A model generated the notes under the pieces. The model saw only the letters and a list, made by a program, of their open reading frames with translations. It did no database searches and was not told the DNA's origin. From positions 62,001 to 126,000 of the forward strand of contig LNFI01000008.1 in the NCBI GenBank assembly GCA_001464615.1: a stretch of DNA of 64,000 bases. Direction: 5' to 3'. Of this stretch, positions 9,204-16,571 are shown piece by piece. Made by a program: the position numbers and the translations under genes. The DNA is from Sphingomonadales bacterium Ga0077557. GTDB taxonomy: Bacteria > Pseudomonadota > Alphaproteobacteria > Sphingomonadales > Sphingomonadaceae. Every line of letters begins with the position of its first letter. The stretch's first letter is position 1.

Positions 9204-10661
9204 ATGCCCGCATTGATGCTGCAAGGGACCGGCTCCGATGTCGGCAAGACGCTACTGGTCGCTGGCCTGTGCCGCGCGCTCAGCAATCGCGGATTGTCGG
9301 TCCGTCCCTTCAAGCCGCAAAACATGGCGACCAACGCGGCCGTTACCGCCGATGGCGGTGAGATCGGGCGCGCGCAGGCCATGCAAGCGATTGCGGCCCG
9401 GGTCGATCCGGTCACCGACATGAACCCGGTGCTGATCAAGCCGCATTCGGATCGCAGCGCACAGCTCATCGTCAATGGCCAGGTGCGCGGAACGCTCGAC
9501 ACGACCAATTTCCGCGAAGGACGCGCGCCGTTGCTCGGCGAGGTCCTGGCCGCCTATCACCGGCTTGCTGCAACCTGCGATATCGTCGTCGTAGAAGGTG
9601 CTGGGTCGCCCGCCGAGATTAACCTGCGGGCAGGCGATATCGCCAATATGGGCTTTGCGCGGGCGGCAAATGTGCCCGTTGTCCTTGTCGGCGACATCGA
9701 TCGTGGCGGTGTGATCGCAGCGATTGTCGGCACGCGCACGGTGCTCGATCCAGCCGACGCGGCGATGATCCGCGGGTTCATCATCAACAAGTTTCGCGGC
9801 GACCCGGCGCTGTTCGAAGACGGCTATCGCCAGATCGAAGCGTTGAGCGGCTGGCATGGCTTTGGCGTCGTGCCGTGGCTTGCCGCCGCGGCGCGGTTGC
9901 CGAGCGAGGACGCGGTGATCCTCGAACGCCGCGCGCCAGGTGTCCGCGGGCGGCTGGTGATCGCCTGCCCGATCACGCCGCACATTGCCAATTTCGACGA
10001 TCTCGATCCGCTCAAGCTGGAACCCGGCATTGAGCTGCACATGATCCCGCCGGGCCAGCCAATCCCGGCGGAGGCAGCGCTGATCATCCTGGCAGGATCG
10101 AAGGCGACGATCGCCGATCTCCACGCGCTGCGCCGCGAAGGCTGGGACATCGATATCCGCGCGCATCATCGCCGCGGTGGCCGGGTACTGGGCCTGTGCG
10201 GCGGGTATCAGATGCTCGGGCGCAGCGTCGCCGATCCGATTGGGATCGAAGGACCGCCAGCCAGTGCCGACGGGCTGGACCTGCTCGACGTCAAAACCGT
10301 TCTCAGCCCAAGCAAGACACTCGAGCAGGTCACCGGCACTGCGCTGGATGCGCCGTTCGCCGGCTATGAAATGCACATGGGCCAAACCGATGGGCCCGAT
10401 ACACGCCGGCCCGTAGGCCATTTCCCGAACGGGCGAACCGAGGGAGCGACCAGCCCCGACGGCCGCGTCTCAGGAACCTATATCCACGGGCTGTTCGCTC
10501 TGGCCGAGCAGCGCAGCGCCTGGCTGGCGCAACTCGGCGTCGCAGGTCGCGGTGTCGACCATCACACATCGATTGATACGGCGCTCGACGACATCGCGGG
10601 AGAGTTGGAACGGCATCTCGACGTGGACGGGCTGATCGCCGTCGCTCGGGCCACCCCATGA
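9204..10661 (+). CDS. cobQ: cobyric acid synthase CobQ/CbiP
   Basis: A 485-residue protein with the two domains of CobQ. The N-terminal P-loop amidoligase domain has LQGTGSDVGKTLLVAGLCRAL, FKPQNMATNAAV and VVVEGAGSPAEINL. The C-terminal class I glutamine amidotransferase domain has VLGLCGGYQMLG with the nucleophile Cys, and GTYIHGLF with the His. It amidates four side chains of adenosyl-cobyrinic acid a,c-diamide. No other cobalamin gene lies in the window. It is coupled to the propeller gene upstream. Confidence 0.95.
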   Translation: MPALMLQGTGSDVGKTLLVAGLCRALSNRGLSVRPFKPQNMATNAAVTADGGEIGRAQAMQAIAARVDPVTDMNPVLIKPHSDRSAQLIVNGQVRGTLDTTNFREGRAPLLGEVLAAYHRLAATCDIVVVEGAGSPAEINLRAGDIANMGFARAANVPVVLVGDIDRGGVIAAIVGTRTVLDPADAAMIRGFIINKFRGDPALFEDGYRQIEALSGWHGFGVVPWLAAAARLPSEDAVILERRAPGVRGRLVIACPITPHIANFDDLDPLKLEPGIELHMIPPGQPIPAEAALIILAGSKATIADLHALRREGWDIDIRAHHRRGGRVLGLCGGYQMLGRSVADPIGIEGPPASADGLDLLDVKTVLSPSKTLEQVTGTALDAPFAGYEMHMGQTDGPDTRRPVGHFPNGRTEGATSPDGRVSGTYIHGLFALAEQRSAWLAQLGVAGRGVDHHTSIDTALDDIAGELERHLDVDGLIAVARATP

Positions 10662-10750
10662 CAGACGGCAACGGCGATGGTTGCATCCCGCCCGCGACGG
10701 GCGAGGTCAACCATTATGCCGCCCTCGACAGCCTCGACATGGCCGCATGA
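10658..10750 (+). CDS. short ORF of 30 codons overlapping the cobQ stop; possible remnant
   Basis: An ATG at 10658 overlaps the cobQ TGA in an ATGA arrangement and opens a 30-codon frame (MTDGNGDGC... to ...LDSLDMAA). The coupling is like that of real downstream genes in this genome, but the product is too short to match a family I know. It may be the start of a former downstream gene cut off near 10750, or chance. The remaining bases up to 10871 hold nothing recognisable. Confidence 0.25.
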   Translation: MTDGNGDGCIPPATGEVNHYAALDSLDMAA

Positions 10751-10871
10751 CTCAAATGAAACCACCTCCTGAAGACTCGGGGCGCTCCAGAATCAAGGAT
10801 CAGGCCATGCGTCAAGCTAACCTGCTGATACCAGTCAACTTAATTTCGGATCAGACTCTGAGATCCAGCAA

Positions 10872-11759
10872 TCAGCGGCCCTCAAGCCGTACTACCGCTT
10901 CCAGCCAGATTCTGAACGCCTTGATCTTGCGCTCTCCTCCTTCGCCGCGGCGCGTCATGAGCCAATAGGTTGGTCCAGGTACCGCAGCTAACGATCGGAG
11001 CATGACGAGCGACTTGGTTGCAAGCTGATTGCGAACCAATTGTCGCGGGACCAAGCCGAATCCCACGCCTTCTTCGGCACGGCGAACAATCGTCTCCAGT
11101 GAATCAAACCACAGGAAGGGGGTGCACTTCGGTAGGTCAATGCTCCATGCCGCCGCTGCCGCCGGCCAAGCTTGCGGCATGTGGGTTATTGCCAGCAACG
11201 GGCCGCGCGTCAGGTGATCGCCATCCATGCCTCCGGAGATTCGGTGTGGGGCGGCCACTGCAATCGCGTCCACGGTCAACAGAGCCGTGCAATCAAATGC
11301 AGGATCGGGCTGTTCTGCAAGCCGGATGGCAACGTCGCACTCCCCGGCGCCGAGACGCGATGGCGTGTGAGACGATTCGATCTGTAATACAATGTTTGGA
11401 TAAGCGGTCTCGAAGCTTGCCATTTGCTTGAAGATAAACTCGACTGCAAATAGCGGGGCGCATGAAATGCGTAGGCTCCTCTTCGAGACATCGACTTGAA
11501 GCTCGGCCCACACCAGAGCGATCGAGTCCATCGCTTGTCCGAGCACAACCACTAACCGGTCACCCTCCGTGGTCAATGAAATCGAGGGGCCGTAACGGAC
11601 GAATAGCCGATGCCCCAGCGCCGCTTCAAGAGCGCGAATGCGATGGCTGATCGCAGAAGGCGTGAGGTTGAGTTCAAGCGCAGCGGCGCGAAAACTCCCC
11701 AATCGTGCAGCGGCCTCAAAAGCCCTAAGCCGTTCGAGCGGAGGCAAAACCCTGTCCAT
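10872..11759 (-). CDS. LysR-family transcriptional regulator (GcvA-like)
   Basis: A 295-residue LTTR. The N-terminal winged helix-turn-helix is at residues 5-65 (PLERLRAFEAAARLGSF, then AAALELNLTPSAISHRIRALEAALG). The rest is a two-lobed co-inducer domain (SLRISCAPLFAVEF, then GVGFGLVPRQLV). It is transcribed away from the glyoxalase/thioesterase/GST/hydratase operon with only 76 bases between starts, the usual arrangement for an LTTR controlling its neighbour. The effector is likely an intermediate of that pathway. The subfamily is judged from the PPLERLRAFEAAARLGSF start. Confidence 0.92.
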   Translation of the reverse strand: MDRVLPPLERLRAFEAAARLGSFRAAALELNLTPSAISHRIRALEAALGHRLFVRYGPSISLTTEGDRLVVVLGQAMDSIALVWAELQVDVSKRSLRISCAPLFAVEFIFKQMASFETAYPNIVLQIESSHTPSRLGAGECDVAIRLAEQPDPAFDCTALLTVDAIAVAAPHRISGGMDGDHLTRGPLLAITHMPQAWPAAAAAWSIDLPKCTPFLWFDSLETIVRRAEEGVGFGLVPRQLVRNQLATKSLVMLRSLAAVPGPTYWLMTRRGEGGERKIKAFRIWLEAVVRLEGR

Positions 11760-11793
11760 TCAAGGTGAATACAGATCATCATGGGCCTGCGCT

Positions 11794-11808
11794 ATTCGTT
11801 TTTCGCAT
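11794..11808. promoter_or_regulatory. candidate LysR-box (T-N11-A dyad) in the divergent promoter region
   Basis: ATTCGTTTTTCGCAT is an interrupted dyad (AT-x-CG, five bases, CG-x-AT) that fits the T-N11-A pattern of LysR operators. It lies in the middle of the 76-base gap between the lysR start and the operon start. Confidence 0.4.
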
Positions 11809-11835
11809 GCGTGACGGTGCGGCAATGGTGACGCC

Positions 11836-12483
11836 ATGACCACGGGCGCCGCTCTCACAATCGATCACATATTGTATGTCGCTGCTGATCTCGACACGGC
11901 ATCAGACCATCTGTGGCGAACCTACGGCCTCGAAGCGATCGATGGGGGAAGGCATGCAGCCTGGGGCACTGGCAACAGGCTGGTGCCGATCGGTGACCAT
12001 TATATCGAACTGTTCAGCGTGATCGATCGCGGCATCGCCGAAGGCAATGCAGTTGGTCAATGGCTTCTGTCCGCATCTACCAAGGGTGACGGCCCACGAG
12101 CTGTATGTTTGCGTAGCACTGAATTCGAGATGCAGGCCGCGCGACTAAATCTTTCGATTCAAGACGGTGAGCGGATCTACCCAGATGGGCGCCGGGTCGT
12201 TTGGCGACAGGCGGGAGTCGCGGAGGCGATGTTAACGGGGCGACCCTATTTTCTGTTCGACTGGCCACAGCAGAGTTTAGCGTTGCGCCTTGGGCAGCGT
12301 CCGCCAAGCCATGCAACCGAATTGGCGGGCATCGCGTCAGTGAAACTTCGAGGTCCGATCGAGGATTTCCCCGATTTGGGACCAGCCATCGACATCCAAA
12401 GCGCCGCTGAAATGGCGCTAGACCATGTCGTAATTGCACGAAATGATGGCTCGGTCTTCGAGATTCCGGGCGGCGTACAGTGA
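11836..12483 (+). CDS. glyoxalase-like (VOC superfamily) protein
   Basis: A 215-residue protein resembling the glyoxalase-like domain family (Glyoxalase_3 type). It begins LTIDHILYVAADLDTASDHLWRTYGLEAIDGGRHAAWGTGNRLVPIGDHYIELFSV, the first beta-alpha-beta-beta-beta module with a candidate metal His (DHI) and Glu (YIELF). A second weaker module ends MALDHVVIARNDGSVFEIPGG. It could be a dioxygenase, isomerase or epoxide/glutathione-type enzyme. It is the first gene of an operon with a thioesterase, a GST-like protein and an enoyl-CoA hydratase, pointing to breakdown of an unusual acyl or aromatic substrate. Confidence 0.75.
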   Translation: MTTGAALTIDHILYVAADLDTASDHLWRTYGLEAIDGGRHAAWGTGNRLVPIGDHYIELFSVIDRGIAEGNAVGQWLLSASTKGDGPRAVCLRSTEFEMQAARLNLSIQDGERIYPDGRRVVWRQAGVAEAMLTGRPYFLFDWPQQSLALRLGQRPPSHATELAGIASVKLRGPIEDFPDLGPAIDIQSAAEMALDHVVIARNDGSVFEIPGGVQ

Positions 12484-13265
12484 CCGGCGCAACGCTGCCC
12501 GCGATCTTCGAGGCCATCGACGACGCGACATTTATCGCGCGGCCCGAAGCATCCGGACCGTTCACAGGTGTCCAGGGTGGAGCCGTTGCAGGCCTCATGG
12601 CGTGCATCATCGAAAGAAACGCCACGCCGGATCATAAACCCCTTTCGTTTCGCGCCGAATTCCTCCGGCCTACGCCGATCAGCACACCTTTAACTGTCGA
12701 GATCGAGGTCATTCAGTCGGGCCGACGTATCTCGGTTCTAGATGCCCGCATCGTTGCAGAAGGCAAGGTGACGGCAAGAGCTGCCTGCACGCTCGCGGGG
12801 ACTGTGCCGCTGATGGCGCTGGACGAAGATTTTGTGACCGAGGCCGCCCCCGCAATGCCGGATCTTGCGGCAGTTCGTCCCGCAATGACACGGGCGCCAC
12901 ATGGCGGTCCATGGCTGATGGACGTTCTGGATGGACGGACAGTGTCGGACGGCAGCCACTGGTTTCGCTGGCTTGCACCGCTCTTGCCCGACAACGGCTG
13001 CACACCATTTGCCCGAATGCTCGGGCCGGTCGATTTCGCGCATGGGATGGCTCGGCCCGGATTGCCCGGTCGCCCCCCCGTGACCGGCTGGCCGAATACC
13101 GACCTGACGGTCCACGTTGATCGAGCAATCGTAGGAGAGTGGATCGGCATGCGTCCAGTCGGGCAGTGGTCGAAAGCAAATGGCCTCGGGATCGGAACCA
13201 GCGCACTCTACGACGCGGCCGGCCAGTTCGGCCGGGTCACGATGGGCGTCGTCATCATTCCTTGA
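12480..13265 (+). CDS. acyl-CoA thioesterase-like protein (double hotdog)
   Basis: A 261-residue protein that starts at GTG 12480, overlapping the previous stop as GTGA. The N-terminal hotdog unit shows FTGVQGGAVAGLMACIIE (the central helix with GG) and PLSFRAEFLRPTPISTPLTVEIEVIQSGRRISVLDARI, the signature of TesB-like thioesterases (4HBT_3). A second hotdog half follows, ending DLTVHVDRAIVGEWIGMRP and GRVTMGVVIIP. Predicted to release CoA from, or act on, an acyl-CoA in the pathway encoded by the operon. Substrate unknown. Confidence 0.8.
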   Translation: MTGATLPAIFEAIDDATFIARPEASGPFTGVQGGAVAGLMACIIERNATPDHKPLSFRAEFLRPTPISTPLTVEIEVIQSGRRISVLDARIVAEGKVTARAACTLAGTVPLMALDEDFVTEAAPAMPDLAAVRPAMTRAPHGGPWLMDVLDGRTVSDGSHWFRWLAPLLPDNGCTPFARMLGPVDFAHGMARPGLPGRPPVTGWPNTDLTVHVDRAIVGEWIGMRPVGQWSKANGLGIGTSALYDAAGQFGRVTMGVVIIP

Positions 13266-13279
13266 ATTGGAGAAATCGC

Positions 13280-14074
13280 ATGCCTCGCCTTTGCTACTCC
13301 GCACTCAGTCCATTCTGCCGCAAAGTACGGATGGTCATGGACTGGAAGAACATGACGTACGATCTCTTCGATGGCTGCGCGGTCGAAACCACGCCGCTTT
13401 ACAATCCCCGCGCCGAGATACCAGTGCTCGTCGATGGCGACCTGACGGTGTCAAACTCCGCCGACATTCTCGGCTATCTCGACCGCTTGCACCCGAGCTT
13501 GCAGATTTATCCAACCGATCCCGTTGCCTATGCGCAAACACGGGAATGGGAGCGCACCGCCGATACGCTTGTCGATGCGATCGTTACTGACGTCGCGATC
13601 TACAGCTGGGCGGAAATACCGCCACCCCCCGGCGGACTGATCGAGGCCGCGCGGGGCGATCTGAATGACATTTATGATGACTTGCAGGAGACCCTTGCGG
13701 ACCGGATGTTCGTCGCCGGCGAGATTGGGGTCGGTGACTTTGCGCTATACCCGCACCTGCTGGCTGCGCGGACGCTTAGCCTGGGCGCAGACCCGGAACG
13801 GCACGACAGGGTCATCGCCTGGCTGAAACGGGTTCGCGAAACGCCCGAAGGTCAGATTGATCTCGGCCATGTGCGCGCCTGGTGGGCGGACCGCGCAAAC
13901 CAATCGCTCGACACCAAACGCGTGAACTGGGGAACACACCGGCTCGAATGGTTCCTGGCGCACGGTTTTCTCGACCGTTTCGTTGAAGAGGTCCGCGCGG
14001 ATCGCGTGCTCTGGTCGGTCGGACCCAACAGCAATGCGCGGCACAGTCCTCTTGCACCGCGACGGGCAACATGA
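13280..14074 (+). CDS. glutathione S-transferase-like protein
   Basis: A 264-residue protein read from ATG 13280 (TTGGAGA 7 bases upstream; the longer open frame from 13139 overlaps the previous gene and is not needed). The N-terminal thioredoxin-like domain begins MPRLCYSALSPFCRKVRMVMDWKN with a CxxxxxxxC arrangement and the cis-Pro strand EIPVLVDGDLTVSNSADILGYL. An all-helical C-terminal domain with GVGDFALYPHLL follows. The tail after about residue 200 (WADRANQSLD...) is longer than in most GSTs. It lies in the operon after the thioesterase and overlaps the hydratase by 4 bases, suggesting glutathione-dependent chemistry in the same pathway. Confidence 0.82.
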   Translation: MPRLCYSALSPFCRKVRMVMDWKNMTYDLFDGCAVETTPLYNPRAEIPVLVDGDLTVSNSADILGYLDRLHPSLQIYPTDPVAYAQTREWERTADTLVDAIVTDVAIYSWAEIPPPPGGLIEAARGDLNDIYDDLQETLADRMFVAGEIGVGDFALYPHLLAARTLSLGADPERHDRVIAWLKRVRETPEGQIDLGHVRAWWADRANQSLDTKRVNWGTHRLEWFLAHGFLDRFVEEVRADRVLWSVGPNSNARHSPLAPRRAT

Positions 14075-14403
14075 ACCAGGACGCTCCGATCCGCATAGAG
14101 GACGACGGAGCCGTTCGCCATCTCATCATGTGTCGCGCAGCATCCTACAACACGATAAACGTCGCATTGCGCGATGCACTATCAGCGGCAATTGATGCAG
14201 CCGATCAAGATGACACGGTCAAGGTGCTGCTGTTGCGCGCTGAGGGCAAAGCCTTTTGTGCCGGGTTCGGGCTCGATTGGTCGACGCTGAATCAGGCTCG
14301 CGAGGCAACCGCAGGCGGATGGGACTCGATGCATGATCTGCAGCGCATCGGTTCCTATGCTGCGGTGTTTTCAAAACTCCACAGCTGTTCGAGCGCCCGG
14401 TAA
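14071..14403 (+). pseudogene. enoyl-CoA hydratase/isomerase, truncated after about 107 residues
   Basis: The first about 107 residues are a normal crotonase N-terminus: HLIMCRAASYNTINVALRDALSAAIDAAD, VKVLLLRAEGKAFCAGFGLDW (the oxyanion-hole segment) and AAVFSKLHSC. Functional members run to about 260 residues and continue after SKLHSC with a Pro-rich strand and a Gly-rich loop. Here the frame ends SSAR-stop, and the last codons are antisense parB sequence. The gene was cut by arrival or deletion at one edge of the neighbouring element near 14382-14388. It is coupled to the GST gene by ATGA. The product is probably non-functional, leaving the operon without its last enzyme. Confidence 0.85.
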
Positions 14404-14633
14404 CAGCGGCCACCCGAAGGCACCTCGAACATGCCGGTCTCGTTGCCATCGGCATCGACGACAGCGCGGACGGTGAGCGACTGCAACAGCGTGCGCCGGG
14501 CAATGTCCTCGGCAAGGTCCTCGATGCCGACGCCGGCCTTGATGCGGCGGACGTTGGACTGCGACAGCACCAGTTTGTCGAAAGGGATGTCGCGCGAGAC
14601 GCTGAGCGCGAGCTTGGGATTGGATTTGGGCAT
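14355..14633 (-). pseudogene. ParB/RepB/Spo0J-type protein, N-terminal fragment
   Basis: About 92 codons from ATG 14633 (GGAGAA 5 bases upstream). MPKSNPKLALSVSRDIPFDKLVLSQSNVRR is followed by IEDLAEDIARRTLLQSLTVR and then FEVPSGGRCYRALEQL, the ParB N-terminal domain of plasmid and integrative-element ParB proteins. The sequence leaves the family right after ALEQL (14383 region), where it meets the truncated enoyl-CoA hydratase tail to tail; the HTH and later domains are gone. The family motif is normally GGRRYRAL, so the Cys in GGRCYRAL is a further change. It is preceded by a leader shared with the DUF932 gene. Confidence 0.82.
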
Positions 14634-14715
14634 GACACTTCTCCGGACGGCCCGGGCGGGAGCCTCTCTCCCGACACCTCGAACCGTCACGAAGCGCAGC
14701 GCCGCCCTCTTCCTC
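14634..14715 (-). promoter_or_regulatory. structured leader of the truncated parB gene (copy A)
   Basis: On the minus strand, upstream of ATG 14633, a 6-bp hairpin CGGGAG/CTCCCG with an AGAGG loop (14657-14662 with 14668-14673) is enclosed by a 5-bp stem GACGG/CCGTC (14684-14688 with 14646-14650). The outer stem ends one base before the ribosome binding site GGAGAA (14639-14644). The same elements occur in the same order in the leader at 16106-16187, with clear similarity over about 80 bases. It looks like a cis-acting RNA element that could control translation, or a shared promoter cassette. Confidence 0.5.
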
Positions 14716-14780
14716 TGAAGAGAGCGACGCCGTTTGGATGTTGAATGCAGCCATGTCTCGTTGACAGAAATCATGTTCAA

Positions 14781-15647
14781 ATGCATCTTGCGTCCATGCT
14801 AACCGCCGAACAACAAAGTCTGCTTGATCGTGCCAGGTACACTTGGCATCGACGCCGTGAGGCAAAGATGGCAGGAATGCCTTTCGGCGAAGAGACTGTA
14901 ACTGAAACGGTGCTATTGGATCTGAAAATCTCTTATCCAGGAACAATTTGGATTGTACCCTTCAACAAGCATCAAGAAAGCAAGATTGGTGCGGATTGGG
15001 AATGGTGTTTCGCGAGCGAGGATGAAGAGCACTTTTTGCCTATGCTTGTTCAGGCAAAGGTTTTGGACGACCGTGAAGAATCGTATCAACATATCTCTCG
15101 AACCATCGGCAACACAGGCATTCGCCAGATTGATCGATTGATTGAAACGGGTTCACGCCGAGGTGTTCCAACGACTTACGCTTTTTATAATCACGTAACA
15201 GATGAAGGTCGACTTCCTCAGATGTGCGGCTCATTGTTACCTGGCTACTCACAATCTGAGCCTTGGGGCATTTCGATTGCCTGCGCGGAGCGGGTAAGAG
15301 GTCTGCTGCCAGATCAGAAATTTGAATCAATCAAGCAAGTATCAAAGCCATTGCATTGTCTGCTGTGTACGGGAGGTGATAGTAATCTGCCAAAACGAGG
15401 ATCGCCGGAAGCGATCTACAGGAGTATGGGTCGTGAATTAAAATCTGTGCGAGATGACATCTGGCGACCTCGGCAGGAACGTCCAGCATATTACAACCAA
15501 GTCATGGAACTCATGAGCGACTTTGAAGAGGGTGAACGAATTTTCGATCATCGCGCGATGATGAGGGAAAAGCTGGCAGGAGCAAATCCTGAACTCGATG
15601 GTATCGTCATACTTAGGGACGGCCGCCGAAGGCTACGACGAGATTGA
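14781..15647 (+). CDS. DUF6615-family protein, predicted PD-(D/E)XK-like nuclease
   Basis: 288 residues from ATG 14781 (283 from ATG 14796; neither has a clear ribosome binding site). FGEETVTETVLLDLKISYP, PFNKHQESKIGADWEWCF and PMLVQAKVLD form the characteristic GEE(T)-GADWEW-QAK pattern that I associate with DUF6615. The order Glu, Asp-x-Glu, Gln-x-Lys resembles the D-QxK core of Mrr-like restriction nucleases. Two Cys pairs may be structural. Base composition is visibly lower in GC than the surroundings. It lies between two truncated plasmid-type genes, and a foreign cargo or defence gene is the natural reading. Biochemical role unproven. Confidence 0.7.
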   Translation: MHLASMLTAEQQSLLDRARYTWHRRREAKMAGMPFGEETVTETVLLDLKISYPGTIWIVPFNKHQESKIGADWEWCFASEDEEHFLPMLVQAKVLDDREESYQHISRTIGNTGIRQIDRLIETGSRRGVPTTYAFYNHVTDEGRLPQMCGSLLPGYSQSEPWGISIACAERVRGLLPDQKFESIKQVSKPLHCLLCTGGDSNLPKRGSPEAIYRSMGRELKSVRDDIWRPRQERPAYYNQVMELMSDFEEGERIFDHRAMMREKLAGANPELDGIVILRDGRRRLRRD

Positions 15648-15706
15648 ACTTTTGAGCATCACGAAATACCACCATCGGTTTCGAGGATTTTGATCTGCTC
15701 GGCCCT

Positions 15707-16105
15707 TTAAGAGGTCAGGCCGAATTGCAGATTGATCGCGGCCAGTGGCGCCGGAAGCTGGCGCAGATAGGCGGCAGGCGCACCGACGAGCGCCGCCAAC
15801 TGGCCAAAGCTCCAATGGGTCGGGGCGATCGGCTGCTCGGCGCCGGGCAGGATCAGGTCGAGCCGCTCGGCATTGTCGCGGCTGGCTTCGACCCGGACGG
15901 CGGCGCTCTCCACCGTGCGTGTGCGGCTGCGCTCGGCCCGGCCTTTAACCGATGCCATCAGCGCGTCGAGCGACAGGTAGCGCTCATCGGCGGGACGGCT
16001 GAACCATTCCGACGAAACCCGCCCGACCCGCTGGCCGCGACCGACATCGACCTTGTAACCACCGCTCCGGTCGGGGCTCGCGTCGAGAACTTGAACTTGT
16101 GTCAT
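15707..16105 (-). pseudogene. DUF932-family (plasmid/phage-associated) protein, N-terminal fragment
   Basis: About 132 codons from ATG 16105, with GGAGAC upstream. VGRVSSEWFSRPADERYLSL, VRVEASRDNAERLDLILPG and PTHWSFGQLAALVGAPAAYLRQLPAPLAAINLQFGL match the start of DUF932 proteins, which are about 300-400 residues long and common on plasmids and integrative elements. The match ends at the point where the DUF6615 segment begins, and a stop follows within two codons. The rest of the gene is absent from the window. Presumed dead; its promoter/leader is intact. Confidence 0.75.
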
Positions 16106-16187
16106 GACATGTCTCCGCGACGGCCCAGCCGGGAGCCTCTCTCCCGACACTCAAACCGTCACGGCGACAGCCGCCGTCCTCTTCCTC
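16106..16187 (-). promoter_or_regulatory. structured leader of the DUF932 gene (copy B)
   Basis: The minus-strand leader contains the hairpin CGGGAG-AGAGG-CTCCCG (16141-16146 with 16130-16135) enclosed by GACGG/CCGTC (16156-16160 with 16119-16123), directly before the ribosome binding site GGAGAC (16111-16116). It is a near copy of the leader at 14634-14715; the stems are conserved and the linkers vary. The conservation between two different genes suggests a function at the RNA or DNA level. Confidence 0.5.
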
Positions 16188-16192
16188 TCATC

Positions 16193-16221
16193 TTGACATT
16201 GTAATGCGATCTCCTTACAAG
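16193..16221 (+). promoter_or_regulatory. promoter and probable operator of the prlF-yhaV operon
   Basis: TTGACA (16193-16198) and TACAAG (16216-16221) are spaced by 17 bases, a good sigma-70-type promoter. An inverted repeat TTGTAA/TTACAA (16199-16204 with 16215-16220) lies between the boxes and overlaps the -10. It is a likely binding site for the AbrB-like antitoxin PrlF, consistent with the autoregulation known for this TA family. Confidence 0.6.
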
Positions 16222-16244
16222 AAAAGGACGTATAGGAGACCGCC

Positions 16245-16571
16245 ATGTCCGCAATGCTCGAAGAGATCAGCACCATCACGGCCAAGGGCCAGACCACTGT
16301 CCCGAAGTCGGTCCGCACCGCGCTCGGCGTCGATTATGGCGGCAAGATCGCGTTCCGCGTCGACGAGCGCGGCGTGTCGGTCCATCGCGCGGAGGTCGAT
16401 AACGAAGACCCCGCCATCGACCGGTTCCTGGCGTTCCTTGCCGACGACATTGCTCGGCGGCCCGAGGCGGTCATGGCGCTGTCGCCTGCATTGGCCGAGC
16501 GTCTCGCTATGCTTACCGATGACGTGAAGGTCGACCTCGAAGCGCCGATCGACGGCGACGTCGATCTCTAA
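16245..16571 (+). CDS. prlF: type II antitoxin, PrlF family (AbrB-like)
   Basis: A 108-residue protein. The N-terminal swapped-hairpin AbrB domain reads ISTITAKGQTTVPKSVRTALGVDYGGKIAFRVDERGVSV. The C-terminal half, with DPAIDRFLAFLADDI, resembles PrlF/SohA. It binds and neutralises the YhaV toxin and represses its own promoter. AGGAG precedes the ATG at 16245. The stop overlaps the toxin start (TAATG). Intact. Confidence 0.9.
   Translation: MSAMLEEISTITAKGQTTVPKSVRTALGVDYGGKIAFRVDERGVSVHRAEVDNEDPAIDRFLAFLADDIARRPEAVMALSPALAERLAMLTDDVKVDLEAPIDGDVDL

Noticed and set aside
10562..10765. A 67-codon minus-strand frame after cobQ
   Set aside because: Overlaps the end of cobQ, is Ser/Arg-rich and has no ribosome binding site.
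14380..14460. A possible second attachment site (partial tRNA-Arg repeat) at the left edge of the element
   Set aside because: The sequence around the hydratase/parB junction has no match to the tRNA-Arg 3' end by eye; a computed repeat search would be needed to be certain.
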